A stretch of DNA of 64,000 nt, taken from NCBI GenBank assembly GCA_021811275.1, contig JAJZPI010000005.1, forward strand, positions 1 to 64,000, read 5' to 3'. Of this stretch, positions 8,477 to 18,137 are shown one piece after another. Under the pieces are notes generated by a model. That model searched no databases, was not told the DNA's origin, and was given only the letters and a program-made list of their open reading frames with translations. The translations under genes and the position numbers were made by a program. Within the stretch, counting starts at the first letter, position 1. Each line of letters starts with the position of its first letter. This DNA is from Deltaproteobacteria bacterium (GTDB lineage Bacteria > Desulfobacterota > Desulfarculia > Desulfarculales > Desulfarculaceae).

Positions 8477-9502
8477 TCAGGCGAGCTTGAACTCCTCGCG
8501 CAGACGCCGCGAAAGCTCCCGCACCGCCGAAAAGGCCATGTCCACGGTTTTCACCCCGTCGGGGTTGATCAGGCAACAGGTGGCCGGGGAGAGCAGGCTG
8601 CGGCTGAGCAGGAAGTCCCGGTCTATGCCTGCCTTGTCCAGAATCGTCCACAACTCCTTTAGCTTGCGCGCCAGCTCGGCCACGCCCTCGGCCTCGAAAA
8701 GCTCGGTCTGGGTGGGGATCATGCCCCAGATGAGCACCCCGCCCCGGTCCAGGAACTTCCTGATGGACTTGACATAGGATACAAAGCGCTCGCCGTTGCG
8801 GTACATGTCCAGGGAGAGCACGTCCAGGTCCAGGTTCAGGAGGAAGTCCCAGTCCGGGTTGCCGCAGAGGTGCACGCCCCGGGGCCGTTCGATCAGGGAG
8901 AAGAATGTCTCCAGGTCGCGGCGGGCGGCGGTCTCGCCATAGCCGGCCATGCCGCTGAAGACGAACTGTAGGCCGGGCTCGTCCACGAACATGAAGGCGT
9001 TGGGGTTGAGGCCCTGCAGACGCTTGAGCTGCGCGTTGACCCGCTGGGCCATGAACTCCAGCAGGAAGGGCCGCACCTCGTCGTTGAAGATTACCGGCCG
9101 GTCGTCCTGGCCCTTGACGTTGAAGCCGAAGCTGACCGGACCCTCCAACTGGCCTCGGATAGCGGGCCTCCCGGCCAGGTCCAGCCCCAGGAACCTATGG
9201 TAGACCACCGAGTAGGCCGGGCTGATGTCGAAAAACTCCGGCTCGGCCATGTGCTCCAGGGCCCCTTCCAGCTTCTCCACGAACTTGTCCATGGAAAAGC
9301 TCAGGCGCTTTCCCTCCAGGTCCAGCACCATGCCCGGGAAATGCTCCGAGGCCTGTACGTACATATCCTCGTAATAATTAAGGTTTGGCAGTTGGGGCCA
9401 GAATGGGATATCCAGTGAGAGGGCGGCGGCCAGGGCCTGGTCGGCGTCCTTGTGGGGCATGACCGCCATGGCGGTGGTAAGCAGGTTGCCGGGTATGGGC
9501 AT
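8477..9502 (-). CDS. Uroporphyrinogen decarboxylase / cobalamin-independent methionine synthase-like TIM-barrel protein
   Basis: Start MPIPGNLLTTAMAVMPHKDADQALAAAL..IPFWPQLPN at 9502; 'FVDEPGLQFVFSG', 'GVHLCGNPDWDFLLNLDLDVLSLDMYRNGERFVSYVKSI', 'LLSPATCCLINPDGV'. Confidence 0.7.
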   Translation of the reverse strand: MPIPGNLLTTAMAVMPHKDADQALAAALSLDIPFWPQLPNLNYYEDMYVQASEHFPGMVLDLEGKRLSFSMDKFVEKLEGALEHMAEPEFFDISPAYSVVYHRFLGLDLAGRPAIRGQLEGPVSFGFNVKGQDDRPVIFNDEVRPFLLEFMAQRVNAQLKRLQGLNPNAFMFVDEPGLQFVFSGMAGYGETAARRDLETFFSLIERPRGVHLCGNPDWDFLLNLDLDVLSLDMYRNGERFVSYVKSIRKFLDRGGVLIWGMIPTQTELFEAEGVAELARKLKELWTILDKAGIDRDFLLSRSLLSPATCCLINPDGVKTVDMAFSAVRELSRRLREEFKLA

Positions 9503-9641
9503 GCCATTCTCCTTGCGGCCTGGTGAGCGGGACAGAAGGGCTTTTGCTCTATATAATGAACCACGCGCCCGGGTCTTGGCCAGGGGCAAGGGCCCGCCGC
9601 CCTGTGATCGGCCTCGCCTGCCCGGCGCTGGAGGATGACCC

Positions 9642-11675
9642 GTGAAAGCAACCCGGCCCCGGGGGCCGTTTTTCGTGACGTGGCGTGGCGCGCTCCTGGT
9701 ACTGTCCTTGGCCCTGCTCCTCACCGGCTGGTCCGCCCCGGCCGCCCAGGCGGAGTCGGTGCGGGTGCCGGTGAGCCTGGATTATCCCCTGGTGCGCTCG
9801 CTGATGGTGCAGCGCGCCTTCGAGGGCCCCGGCGAGAGCGCGGTGGTGGTGGACGAGCTGGACGGTTGCACCCGCATCGTGCTCAGCCAGCCCCAGGTCA
9901 CGCCTGTGATGGACCGCCTGAGCGTGGCCTGCCGCATCAAGGTCCGGGCCGGGGCCCCGGTCATGGGCAAGTGCGTCAAGCCGGTCGAGTGGGAGGGCTA
10001 CATCCAGCTCTTTGAGAGGCCCTACCTGGAGCAGGGCACCTGGCTTCTGCGTCTGAACACCGAAGACTCAAAGCTATACGACCGCGAGCAGGGACCGCCG
10101 GCCAAGGTTGCCCAGATCATATGGGATGTTATCAAGACCCACGTGCACGCCTACCTGGACAACAAGGTCGGCGTCAACTTGGCCCCGCCGGTCAAGGATC
10201 TCAAGGAGTTCGTGCCTCTGATCTTCCCGGCTCAGGACCAGCCCCGGGTGGCGGCTTGGTTGGGCAGCCTGCGTCCGGGGCAGACCCGCGTCACCCCCGC
10301 CGGGTTGCAGGCCGAGTTGATCATGCAGGTGGAGCCCGGCCCGCCGGCCGGGCCTGAGGCGCCCCTGCACATTTCCCAGGCCGACCTGGAGCGCTTCATC
10401 TCCGCCTGGCAGCAATGGGACGCCTTCCTGGTCCTGCAGATCAACGCCATGGCCCGCTTCTCCCTGACCGCCGGCGAGCGCCGGGTGCTCCTGGAAACCT
10501 TGCTGGACACCCGTTACCGCTTCGTGCGGGAACTGAACGATCCCGAGACCCTGGGCCGCAAGGACGTGGTGCGCGAACAATTCGTGGCGGCCTGGAACCG
10601 CCTGGCCCCGGTGATGCGCCGGCATCTGGAGAAGGAGACCGAGGGAGCCCGACTGAGCTACCTGGCCTTCTTCACCGCCTCCGACGCCTTGGCCGCTCTG
10701 GACAAGCTGGGCCCCACCCTGGGCCTGGACATCAGCCGCAACGGCCTGATCCGCCTGGCCCGCCTGCTAACGGCCAAGGACAAGCCCGATCTGGGCTACT
10801 CCTACGCCGTGGACTCCAGCCTGCGCCGCACCCTGGGCCTGGGCCCGGCCCTGGACGAGTCCGGCCCGGCCCTGAACGCCGAGGAGTTGGATGCCCCGCC
10901 CGGGGATATCGAGCCCGAACCGGCGGCCCCAAGTGGAGCCGAGGCTCCGCCGGCGGCGACCAGTCCCGCCAAGCCCTCCGGCCCATACCCCTGGTCCAGC
11001 CGGCTCTCTCAGGCCCCGGGGCAATGGCTGGCCGTCCTGGCCAACTGGCTCGTCGTCCCGGCCTGGGCCAGCGTTGAGCCCCGGCCGGAAGATTGGGCCC
11101 AGATCAAGCCCTGGCTGTTAAGCGGCAACAACCGCGACGTCTACCTGGAGCGCATCAAGGAGGCCCTGCGCCTGGCCGCGCATAAGTTGGCCGGCAACGG
11201 GCAGTTGGACGCGGCTCAGCGCCAGGCCTTCGAGAACCTGGTCAAGGCCTCGGCCTGGCAGGAGAGCTGCTTCAGGCAGTTCATCAGCCCCGGGGGCAAG
11301 ATCACCTTCATCCGCTCCAGCAACAACACCTCGGTGGGCATGATGCAGGTCAACGAGCGGGTCTGGCGAGGGCTTTACAACACCTCCAGCCTACGCTGGA
11401 ACGCCCTCTACAACATCAAGGCCGGTACGGACATCCTGCATCTCTACCTCACCCGCTACGGTCTGGACCGCCAGGTGGCGGGTCGGCCCATGGCCCCGGA
11501 CCTGCTCGCTCAGGCGGTCTATGCCATGTACAACGGCGGGCCGGGCCAACTGGACAATTTCCTCAAACGCCAGGCCCGCAAGTCCCCCAGTCTGCACGAC
11601 CGTCTCTTCTACGACAAATACGAGTGGGTGCGCACGGAGCAGTGGGACAAGCTGCAACGCTGCCTGGGCGACTAG
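9642..11675 (+). CDS. Exported lytic transglycosylase (SLT-fold)
   Basis: 677 aa; N-terminal signal segment, C-terminal 'SAWQESCFRQFI...SVGMMQVNERVWRGLYNTSSLRWNALYNIKAGTDILHLYL...AVYAMYNGGPGQL'. Confidence 0.82.
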   Translation: MKATRPRGPFFVTWRGALLVLSLALLLTGWSAPAAQAESVRVPVSLDYPLVRSLMVQRAFEGPGESAVVVDELDGCTRIVLSQPQVTPVMDRLSVACRIKVRAGAPVMGKCVKPVEWEGYIQLFERPYLEQGTWLLRLNTEDSKLYDREQGPPAKVAQIIWDVIKTHVHAYLDNKVGVNLAPPVKDLKEFVPLIFPAQDQPRVAAWLGSLRPGQTRVTPAGLQAELIMQVEPGPPAGPEAPLHISQADLERFISAWQQWDAFLVLQINAMARFSLTAGERRVLLETLLDTRYRFVRELNDPETLGRKDVVREQFVAAWNRLAPVMRRHLEKETEGARLSYLAFFTASDALAALDKLGPTLGLDISRNGLIRLARLLTAKDKPDLGYSYAVDSSLRRTLGLGPALDESGPALNAEELDAPPGDIEPEPAAPSGAEAPPAATSPAKPSGPYPWSSRLSQAPGQWLAVLANWLVVPAWASVEPRPEDWAQIKPWLLSGNNRDVYLERIKEALRLAAHKLAGNGQLDAAQRQAFENLVKASAWQESCFRQFISPGGKITFIRSSNNTSVGMMQVNERVWRGLYNTSSLRWNALYNIKAGTDILHLYLTRYGLDRQVAGRPMAPDLLAQAVYAMYNGGPGQLDNFLKRQARKSPSLHDRLFYDKYEWVRTEQWDKLQRCLGD

Positions 11676-11696
11676 GTCCCGGCTTTCCCGCCGGGC

Positions 11697-12350
11697 TCAG
11701 GCTCGGATGAGGCCCCGCGTGGGGCGGCCACGCTCACAGTCGGCGCGGCCGAAATCGCGGCAGGGCAGGGGCTTGATGGGGTGCAGCCCGCAAAAGTAGA
11801 GCGGCTGACCCAGGGCCTGGAAGAGGAAGGGGCAGAAGGGCTGGAAGTGCAGGGCCTCGCCGGAAAGGGCATGGTACCAGCCTGGGGGATAGCTGACCCC
11901 CGGCGGCGGCGCAGGCACGGTGCCGCAATGGCAGCAGCATTGGCCGCAGAGGTCGCACCAGCCGCCGTCGCCCTCCAGTGCGTTGGCCGGCAGGCCTGCC
12001 GCCGGCCAGTCGACCACCCCCTTCAATTTCTCACTCAGGCGCAGGTGCAGGCGCAGGAAGACCAGCAGGTCGCGGGCCAGGCGCGCGCCATCGCGGTCGC
12101 GTGGACGCAGGTGGTGCGGGTTGCCCCGCAGCCCCAAGCCCAAGGTGCGCCAGAGCATGGTCAGGGCCAGGTAGGGATGGCACAGGGCCTGGACTGCCTG
12201 GGTTCGCTCCCCCGTATCGCCCCAAACCCCCGCGGCCAGGGCGTGGGCCTGCTCCGGGCGGGGCGGGGGACCCTGTTCCCGCCCCCCGCCCAGGTCCTCG
12301 AGCAGGGCCAGGCAGGCTTGCAAACGCTGGTCGTCGGGCAAGGTTAACAT
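11697..12350 (-). CDS. Cys-rich protein, probable YkgJ-type zinc/iron-chelating domain
   Basis: 217 aa; 'WCDLCGQCCCHCG...CPFLFQALGQPLYFCGLHPIKPLPCRDF'. Confidence 0.5.
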   Translation of the reverse strand: MLTLPDDQRLQACLALLEDLGGGREQGPPPRPEQAHALAAGVWGDTGERTQAVQALCHPYLALTMLWRTLGLGLRGNPHHLRPRDRDGARLARDLLVFLRLHLRLSEKLKGVVDWPAAGLPANALEGDGGWCDLCGQCCCHCGTVPAPPPGVSYPPGWYHALSGEALHFQPFCPFLFQALGQPLYFCGLHPIKPLPCRDFGRADCERGRPTRGLIRA

Positions 12351-12562
12351 GCTCCTTGTGCGTGGCTTAGGCTTCCCATGGGTGGGAACGCATTTGAATT
12401 ATACAGACTATGCCTGTGGTCGCCAGGCGCGGACGCGGCCGGGGGCAGGAGTTTTCTGACCGCCCGCACTTGACAGAAACCCTTTCCTGATGCAGGGTTG
12501 GGGGCTATGAGGACCATCGTGCCCAACCCAATCGATTCTTTCGCCTCCCCGGCGATGCGGGA

Positions 12563-13978
12563 GTGAACTTGCTCGCGCGCCTATCGTCTCGCCTCGTGGC
12601 CGCGGCCCTGGGCTTGGCCCTGTTCGCGTCGGCCGGCCCGCCGCCGGCCTGGGCCCAGGACCTGGGGCTTAACCAGTGCCTGGAGGCCGCCCAGGCCAAC
12701 AGCGCCATGGTGCGCCAGAACCCCGAACTGAGCAACTGGGAGCGAGAGAAGGTTTCCGCCGCCGGCCGGCGCTACCTGCCCCGGCTGGATGTGGACCTCT
12801 ACCACCAGCCCAAGGTCGACTACTTCGGCCGGCCGCTAACCGAGGACGACATCTACACCAACGAGGTGAAGGTCACCCAGCCGCTCTATGCCTCCGGGGC
12901 CATCAGCACCAACCGCGCCAAGGCGGTTCAGGGCCTGGCCAAGGCCGGCCTGCTGGCCTCCAAGGCCTCGCTGGAGTCGGCCCTGGAGGTGATCCCCGCC
13001 TATTACCGCCTGCTCACCTGGCGCAAGGTGGCCGCCCTGCGCGAGATCCTGGTGGCCAAGGCCGCCGAACTGGTGGAGGGAGCCCGGCGGGGGGTGGGCC
13101 TGGGGGTGCTGCGGCAGGAGGACCTTCTGGCCGCCGAGGCCCGCGCCCTGGAGGTGAGCTATCAGGTGGCCGAGAGCCGCAGCCAGGCCCGGGCCTCGGG
13201 CTTCGCGCTCAAGCAACTCATGGGTCTGGAGCGCGAGCAGGCCCTGGAGTTGAAGGCCCAGCGGCCGGACTATTATCCCCAGGGGAACGCCGAAGCCCTG
13301 GTGGAGCGTACCATGACCGCCAACGCCAGCCTGCGTTGGGCCAAGGCCGAGGACGAATACCAGAGCCTGGGACTGGCCCTGGCCCAGGCTGCCCAGGGAC
13401 CGCGCTTCAACCTGATCGGGCGCTACGGCCTGGAGGGCGAAAGCTTCCCCGGCCCGGACAAATACGCCGGGGTGATGCTGCAGTGCGACATCAGCTGGGG
13501 CGACCACTCGGCCAAGGCCTTCTACGATTTCGAGCGTCAGTTCGAAAACCGCACCTCCTTCTATTTCGAGCAGCAGGACCTCTACCGCAAGGGGCTCAGG
13601 CTTTCATTATTCGACGGCAACGGCAGTCAGGTGCAGGAGGCGGAGGCGCTCTTCAACCGCCAGAAGGCCCGCGAGGAACTGCGCGAGGCCAGGCTGCGCA
13701 TGCGCGCCGATCTGCTCTCGCTCCTGGAGGAACTCAAGCGCCAGGAGCAGATGCGCGAACTGGCGGCAAAGCAGTCGGACCTGCAGGGCGAGCGCCTGGC
13801 CGTGGCCCGGGCCAAGGCCGAGGCCGGGGCGGCCACTCCGGCGGAGGTGTTGGAGCGGGAGCTGGACCTGGCCAACGCCAAGGCCAGGCTGATCCAGTCG
13901 GACTTTGAACGGGACCGCATTCTGGCTACCATCTGTCTGATGACCGGCGACCAACTCAAGCTCAAGGACGCGCCATGA
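12563..13978 (+). CDS. TolC-family outer-membrane efflux protein
   Basis: 471 aa, GTG start; signal peptide, 'LGLNQCLEAAQANSAMVRQNPELSNWEREKVSAAGRRYLPRLDVDLYHQPK', duplicated coiled-coil architecture. Confidence 0.85.
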   Translation: MNLLARLSSRLVAAALGLALFASAGPPPAWAQDLGLNQCLEAAQANSAMVRQNPELSNWEREKVSAAGRRYLPRLDVDLYHQPKVDYFGRPLTEDDIYTNEVKVTQPLYASGAISTNRAKAVQGLAKAGLLASKASLESALEVIPAYYRLLTWRKVAALREILVAKAAELVEGARRGVGLGVLRQEDLLAAEARALEVSYQVAESRSQARASGFALKQLMGLEREQALELKAQRPDYYPQGNAEALVERTMTANASLRWAKAEDEYQSLGLALAQAAQGPRFNLIGRYGLEGESFPGPDKYAGVMLQCDISWGDHSAKAFYDFERQFENRTSFYFEQQDLYRKGLRLSLFDGNGSQVQEAEALFNRQKAREELREARLRMRADLLSLLEELKRQEQMRELAAKQSDLQGERLAVARAKAEAGAATPAEVLERELDLANAKARLIQSDFERDRILATICLMTGDQLKLKDAP

Positions 13979-15051
13979 AAGCTATTCCTTCGGGCCTGGC
14001 CCCGCTGGCCGCCGGCCTGGCCGCCCTATGTCTCTGGACCGCGCCTAGCGCGGCCCAGGACGCGGGCCGGGTGCCGGTGGCCATCCACCGGGTCACGGCC
14101 GAGCAGGCACAGGCCGGGCTCACCGGTCTGGGCAGCGTGCGCTGCCGGCACACCATGGAGCTTTCCTTCGAGCAGCCCGGCCTCATCGCCGAGGTGGCGG
14201 TGGAGGAGGGTCAGCTGGTCAAGCGGGGTCAGGTGCTGGCCCGCCTGGACGACCGGGTGCTCAAGGCCGAGTCCGCCGCCCGTCTGGCCGACCTTGCCGC
14301 CCAGGAGACCGAGGCCGCCCGCCTGAGCGAGAAGAAGGCCGAGAAGGAGAAGCTTTTCCAGAGCCGGGCCATCACCCAGGCCGACCTGCGCGATACGGGC
14401 TTCGAACTGGACAAGGCCAAGGCCCGCCTGGAGGCGGCCCGGGCCGAGTCGCGGGCCCTGGCGGCCAAGCTGGCCGGCACCGTGCTCAAGGCCCCTGTCG
14501 ACGGGGTGATTCTCAAGCGTGAGATGGAGGTCGGCGAGGTGGCCTCCCCCGGCCAGCGCAAGACGCTCAAACTGGGCCAGTGCGCCACGGTGCTGGCCGA
14601 GGTGGAGTTCGGCGAGAAGCTCTACTCGCGTCTCACTCCCGGCCTGGAGGTGGGGGTGAGCGCCGACGCCCTGCCAGGGCGGCAGTTCAGAGGCGTGGTC
14701 GAATCGGTGAGCCCGGAGGTCGACCCCAAGAACCGCACCTTCATGGTCAAGGCGCGGGTGCCCAACGCCGACCTGTCGCTAAAACCGGGCATGTTCGTGC
14801 GCGCCCAGGTGCGGGTGGAGGCCCCGGCCGCCGAGCAGAGCATTTGGATTCCCCGCGAGGCCCTGGCCGCCGACCAAGGCCAGCGCGGCGAGGTGATGGC
14901 CATCGAGGACCGCAAGGCGGTCAAGCGCCAGGTGGTCCTCGGCCGGCGGGAGGGCAGGCGGGTGGAGGTGCTCTCCGGCCTCAAGCCCGGCGACCAGATC
15001 ATTCTTTCCGGCGAGTCCGGCGCGCCCGCCCCGGAGCCGGGACGGCCTTGA
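13975..15051 (+). CDS. RND efflux periplasmic adaptor (HlyD/MFP)
   Basis: 358 aa; overlaps the preceding stop; 'GLIAEVAVEEGQLVKRGQVLARLDDRVLKAESAARLADL', 'TVLKAPVDGVILKREMEVGEVASPGQ', 'NADLSLKPGMFVRAQVRV'. Confidence 0.9.
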   Translation: MKAIPSGLAPLAAGLAALCLWTAPSAAQDAGRVPVAIHRVTAEQAQAGLTGLGSVRCRHTMELSFEQPGLIAEVAVEEGQLVKRGQVLARLDDRVLKAESAARLADLAAQETEAARLSEKKAEKEKLFQSRAITQADLRDTGFELDKAKARLEAARAESRALAAKLAGTVLKAPVDGVILKREMEVGEVASPGQRKTLKLGQCATVLAEVEFGEKLYSRLTPGLEVGVSADALPGRQFRGVVESVSPEVDPKNRTFMVKARVPNADLSLKPGMFVRAQVRVEAPAAEQSIWIPREALAADQGQRGEVMAIEDRKAVKRQVVLGRREGRRVEVLSGLKPGDQIILSGESGAPAPEPGRP

Positions 15052-18000
15052 GCCAGGTCAGCTTCCTGCGGCGCCCCCTGGGCCTGGCCGCTCTTTTCGC
15101 CGCCTTGGCCCTGGGCGGCCTCTTCTGCTGGCCGCGCCTGGCGGTGGAGCTGCTGCCCCGCCTGCCCTATCCCCGCCTGACCGTCCTGACCACCTATGAG
15201 CACGCCTCTCCCCAGGAGGTCGAATCCCTGGTCACCCGCCGGGTGGAGGGAGCACTTGGCACGGTGGGGGGCTTGCGGAGGTTGGAGTCGGTCTCGGCGG
15301 CGGGCTCGAGCCAGATCAGCCTGATTTTCGACTGGGGCCGCGACCTGGGCGCGGCGGCGGCCGAGGTGCGCGAGAAGCTCGACGCCAGCGCCGACCAGCT
15401 CCCGCGCGAGGTCCCGCCGCCGTTGGTTTTGCACTACGATCCCTCCGAGGCCCCCATCATCACCCTGGGCCTGACCGGGCCGCCGGGAGGGCAAAGGGAA
15501 CCGGGGGATGAGCCCGAAGGCCTGGCCCTGCGTCGGCTGGCCTCCACCAGCCTGAAGAATCGCTTGGAAACCCTGGAAGGGGTGGCGGCGGTGCGCGTTT
15601 CCGGGGGGCTGGCTCCGGAGGTGGAGGTCTTGGTCGACCGCGGGCGCCTGGCCGCCCAGGGCCTGGACCTGGGCATCCTGGTCGACCGCCTCAACCAGGC
15701 CAATCAGAACGCCCCCGGCGGAGACCTGCGCATGGGCCCCATGGAGTTGCCGGTGCGCACGGTGGGCCGCTTCCAGAACGTAGAGGACGTGGCGGCCACG
15801 CCCCTGTCCGAAGACGGCTCCAGCCTGACCCTGGGCCAGGTGGCGGCCGTGCGCCTGGGCCACAAGGACCAGACCGGCTTCTGCCGGGTGGACGGCCGGC
15901 CGGCGGTGCTGCTGGCGCTGATCAAGGAGCCGGCGGCCAACGCCGTGGAGGTCTCGCGCCGGGTGCGGGAGACCGCCCGTGAACTGGCTGCCCAGATTCC
16001 CGCCGGCTGGTCGCTCGCGGTGGTCGATGACCAGGCACCCTTCGTGGAGGACTCGCTGGGCCAGCTCAGGGACGCGGTGCTGGTGGGCGGGTTGCTGGCC
16101 TTCGGGGTCCTGGTGGCCTTCTTGCGCCGGCCCGGTTCGGCGGCCCTGGTGGTCCTGGCCGCGCCGGTATCCCTGCTTTCCACCCTGGGCTTCATGTACA
16201 TGGCCCGGGTGGGTCTCAATCTGATGTCCATCGGCGGCCTGGCCCTGGGGGTGGGCATGCTGGTGGACAGCTCCATCGTGGTGCTGGAAGCCTATCAGCG
16301 CCACTTGGCCCAGGGCCCGAACCCGGAGGGAGCGGCGCGCGCGGCCTTGCGGGAGGTGCGCGGGGCCCTGGTTGCGGCCACGCTGACCATCGTGGCGGTT
16401 CTCACCCCGGTGCTGTTCATGACCGGACTGGCCCAGCGCCTATTCCGCGACTTCGCCTTCACCCTGATCTGCTCGCTGCTGATGTCCCTGGCCACGGCCC
16501 TGTTTCTGCTGCCGGCTCTCCTGGTCTGGCTGGGCGGGCGGGGCACGGCCGCCGCGCCAGGGGGCCGGGGAGCCCCGGGGGCCGGGCGCTATGCCCGCCT
16601 GCTGGAGCGCTGCCTGGTCCGGCCGGGGCGGGTTGCCCTGCTGGGGGCCGGGGCCACGCTCCTGGCCGGGCTGGGGCTGATGTTCATGGGCGCGGCTCTG
16701 TTGCCAGAGGTCAGCGGCGGGCGTCTGCTGGTGCAGCTCAGCCTGCCGTCGGAGAGCGGCCTTCCCCTCCTCACCCAGGCCGTGGACCGGGCGGAGGCCT
16801 ACCTGCGCGTCCAGCCCGAGGTCCAAGGCCTGGTGACCCGCGCCGGCTCCGATCCCGAGGAGGGCAGCTCCGGCCAGGAAGGTGGCCTAGAGCCGGGCCG
16901 GCCGCACCAGGCCACGCTCACGGTGCTCTTGAAACCCGGCCGAGGCGGGGACCTGCAGGACCTTTCCCGGCGCTGGGAGGAAGGTTGCCGCCAAGGCGGC
17001 GAGCCTGGCCTGGTGGTGGAGTCACTGCCCGCTGGCAACCTGGCCGAGCCCGGCCGCGAGGGCCTGAGCGCGCCCCAGCTGGTGCGCATACTGGGCGAGG
17101 ACCTGGACGTCCTGCGCGGGCTGGCCCAGGAGGCCCTGGCCGCCCTGCGCCCAGACAGGCACTTGGTGGGCCTGGCCAGCGACGGCGACGGCCTGGCCAG
17201 CCAGCTCCAGGTTTTGGTGGACCGGCCCGCCGCAGCCCAGACCGGATTGAGCGTCAGCCAGGTGGCCAAGGAGGTGCGCCGGGCGGTCCAGGGCGAGGTG
17301 GCCGGCAAGCTGGCCCAGGGCGAGCGGGAGATCGACATCCGGGTACGCCTGCGCCCGGAGGACCGCGCCGAGCCACGGGACCTGGATGCCCTTCTCCTGC
17401 GCAATCCCTCGGGGGTGGTGGTCAACCTGGGCGAGGTGGCGCGGGTGGAGCGCGGCCAGGGACCCCAGGAGGTGCTGCGCCAGGAGCGACGACGGGCGGT
17501 GCTGATCCGGGGGCAGGTGACAGGGCTCCCCTTCAGCCTGGGCCAGGACCGGGCACTGAAGTCCCTGGATAATCTAAACCTGCCGGGAGGTTATGAGTTG
17601 CGGCCCGGCAGCCAGCGCCTGGCGCTCACCGAGTCGCTCACCGCCTTGGCCGGAGCCCTGGCCTTGTCGCTCATGCTCATCTACGTGGTTTTGGTGGTGC
17701 AGTTCGAGTCCCTGCGCCAACCTCTGGTGATCCTGCTGGCCCTGCCCCCGGTGGGTATCGGTCCGGTGGCGGCCCTCTGGGCGGCGGGCATACCCTTGAG
17801 CGCCCTGGTGCTCCTGGGCGCGGTGGTGCTCATGGGCATGGCCGTGAACACCTCCATCCTGCTGGTGGACTACACCAACCAACTGGTGGGCCAGGGGATG
17901 GAGACCGGCCAGGCCCTGCGCCGGGCCGCGGCGGTGCGCCTGCGGCCCATCCTCATGACCACCCTGACCACGGTGCTGGGCGCGCTGCCCCTGTGCCTGG

Positions 18001-18137
18001 GCTGGGGAGGGGCCTCTTCCCTGGGCCGTCCCCTGGCGCTCACCGCCGTGGCCGGCCTGGCCGCCTCGCTGCTGGCCACCCTCTGCCTGGTTCCGGCCCT
18101 CTATTTGCTGTTGGGCCGGGGGCGGGGGCGGGAGTGA
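15048..18137 (+). CDS. RND efflux transporter permease subunit (first)
   Basis: TTG start at 15048 overlaps the MFP stop (TTGA); 'SQVSFLRRPLGLAALFAALALGGLFCWPRLAVELLPRLPYPRLTVLTTYEHASPQEVESLVTRRVEGAL', TM4 'GLALGVGMLVDSSIVVLEAY', TM10 'GAVVLMGMAVNTSILLVDYTNQL'. Confidence 0.92.
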   Translation: MSQVSFLRRPLGLAALFAALALGGLFCWPRLAVELLPRLPYPRLTVLTTYEHASPQEVESLVTRRVEGALGTVGGLRRLESVSAAGSSQISLIFDWGRDLGAAAAEVREKLDASADQLPREVPPPLVLHYDPSEAPIITLGLTGPPGGQREPGDEPEGLALRRLASTSLKNRLETLEGVAAVRVSGGLAPEVEVLVDRGRLAAQGLDLGILVDRLNQANQNAPGGDLRMGPMELPVRTVGRFQNVEDVAATPLSEDGSSLTLGQVAAVRLGHKDQTGFCRVDGRPAVLLALIKEPAANAVEVSRRVRETARELAAQIPAGWSLAVVDDQAPFVEDSLGQLRDAVLVGGLLAFGVLVAFLRRPGSAALVVLAAPVSLLSTLGFMYMARVGLNLMSIGGLALGVGMLVDSSIVVLEAYQRHLAQGPNPEGAARAALREVRGALVAATLTIVAVLTPVLFMTGLAQRLFRDFAFTLICSLLMSLATALFLLPALLVWLGGRGTAAAPGGRGAPGAGRYARLLERCLVRPGRVALLGAGATLLAGLGLMFMGAALLPEVSGGRLLVQLSLPSESGLPLLTQAVDRAEAYLRVQPEVQGLVTRAGSDPEEGSSGQEGGLEPGRPHQATLTVLLKPGRGGDLQDLSRRWEEGCRQGGEPGLVVESLPAGNLAEPGREGLSAPQLVRILGEDLDVLRGLAQEALAALRPDRHLVGLASDGDGLASQLQVLVDRPAAAQTGLSVSQVAKEVRRAVQGEVAGKLAQGEREIDIRVRLRPEDRAEPRDLDALLLRNPSGVVVNLGEVARVERGQGPQEVLRQERRRAVLIRGQVTGLPFSLGQDRALKSLDNLNLPGGYELRPGSQRLALTESLTALAGALALSLMLIYVVLVVQFESLRQPLVILLALPPVGIGPVAALWAAGIPLSALVLLGAVVLMGMAVNTSILLVDYTNQLVGQGMETGQALRRAAAVRLRPILMTTLTTVLGALPLCLGWGGASSLGRPLALTAVAGLAASLLATLCLVPALYLLLGRGRGRE

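Noticed and set aside
12676-13908. Same-strand alternative frames of 200-410 aa inside tolC-like, RND and EF-G genes (also 19021-20253, 5162-5575)
   Set aside because: Out-of-frame shadows of conserved genes with Gly/Pro/Arg-rich translations; no independent motif.
14580-15047. N-terminal extension of the first RND permease as given in the track (14580..18137)
   Set aside because: Sequence before 15048 overlaps the MFP gene in another frame and is Gly/Arg-rich; the family alignment starts at SQVSFLRRPLGLA with TTG overlapping the MFP stop.
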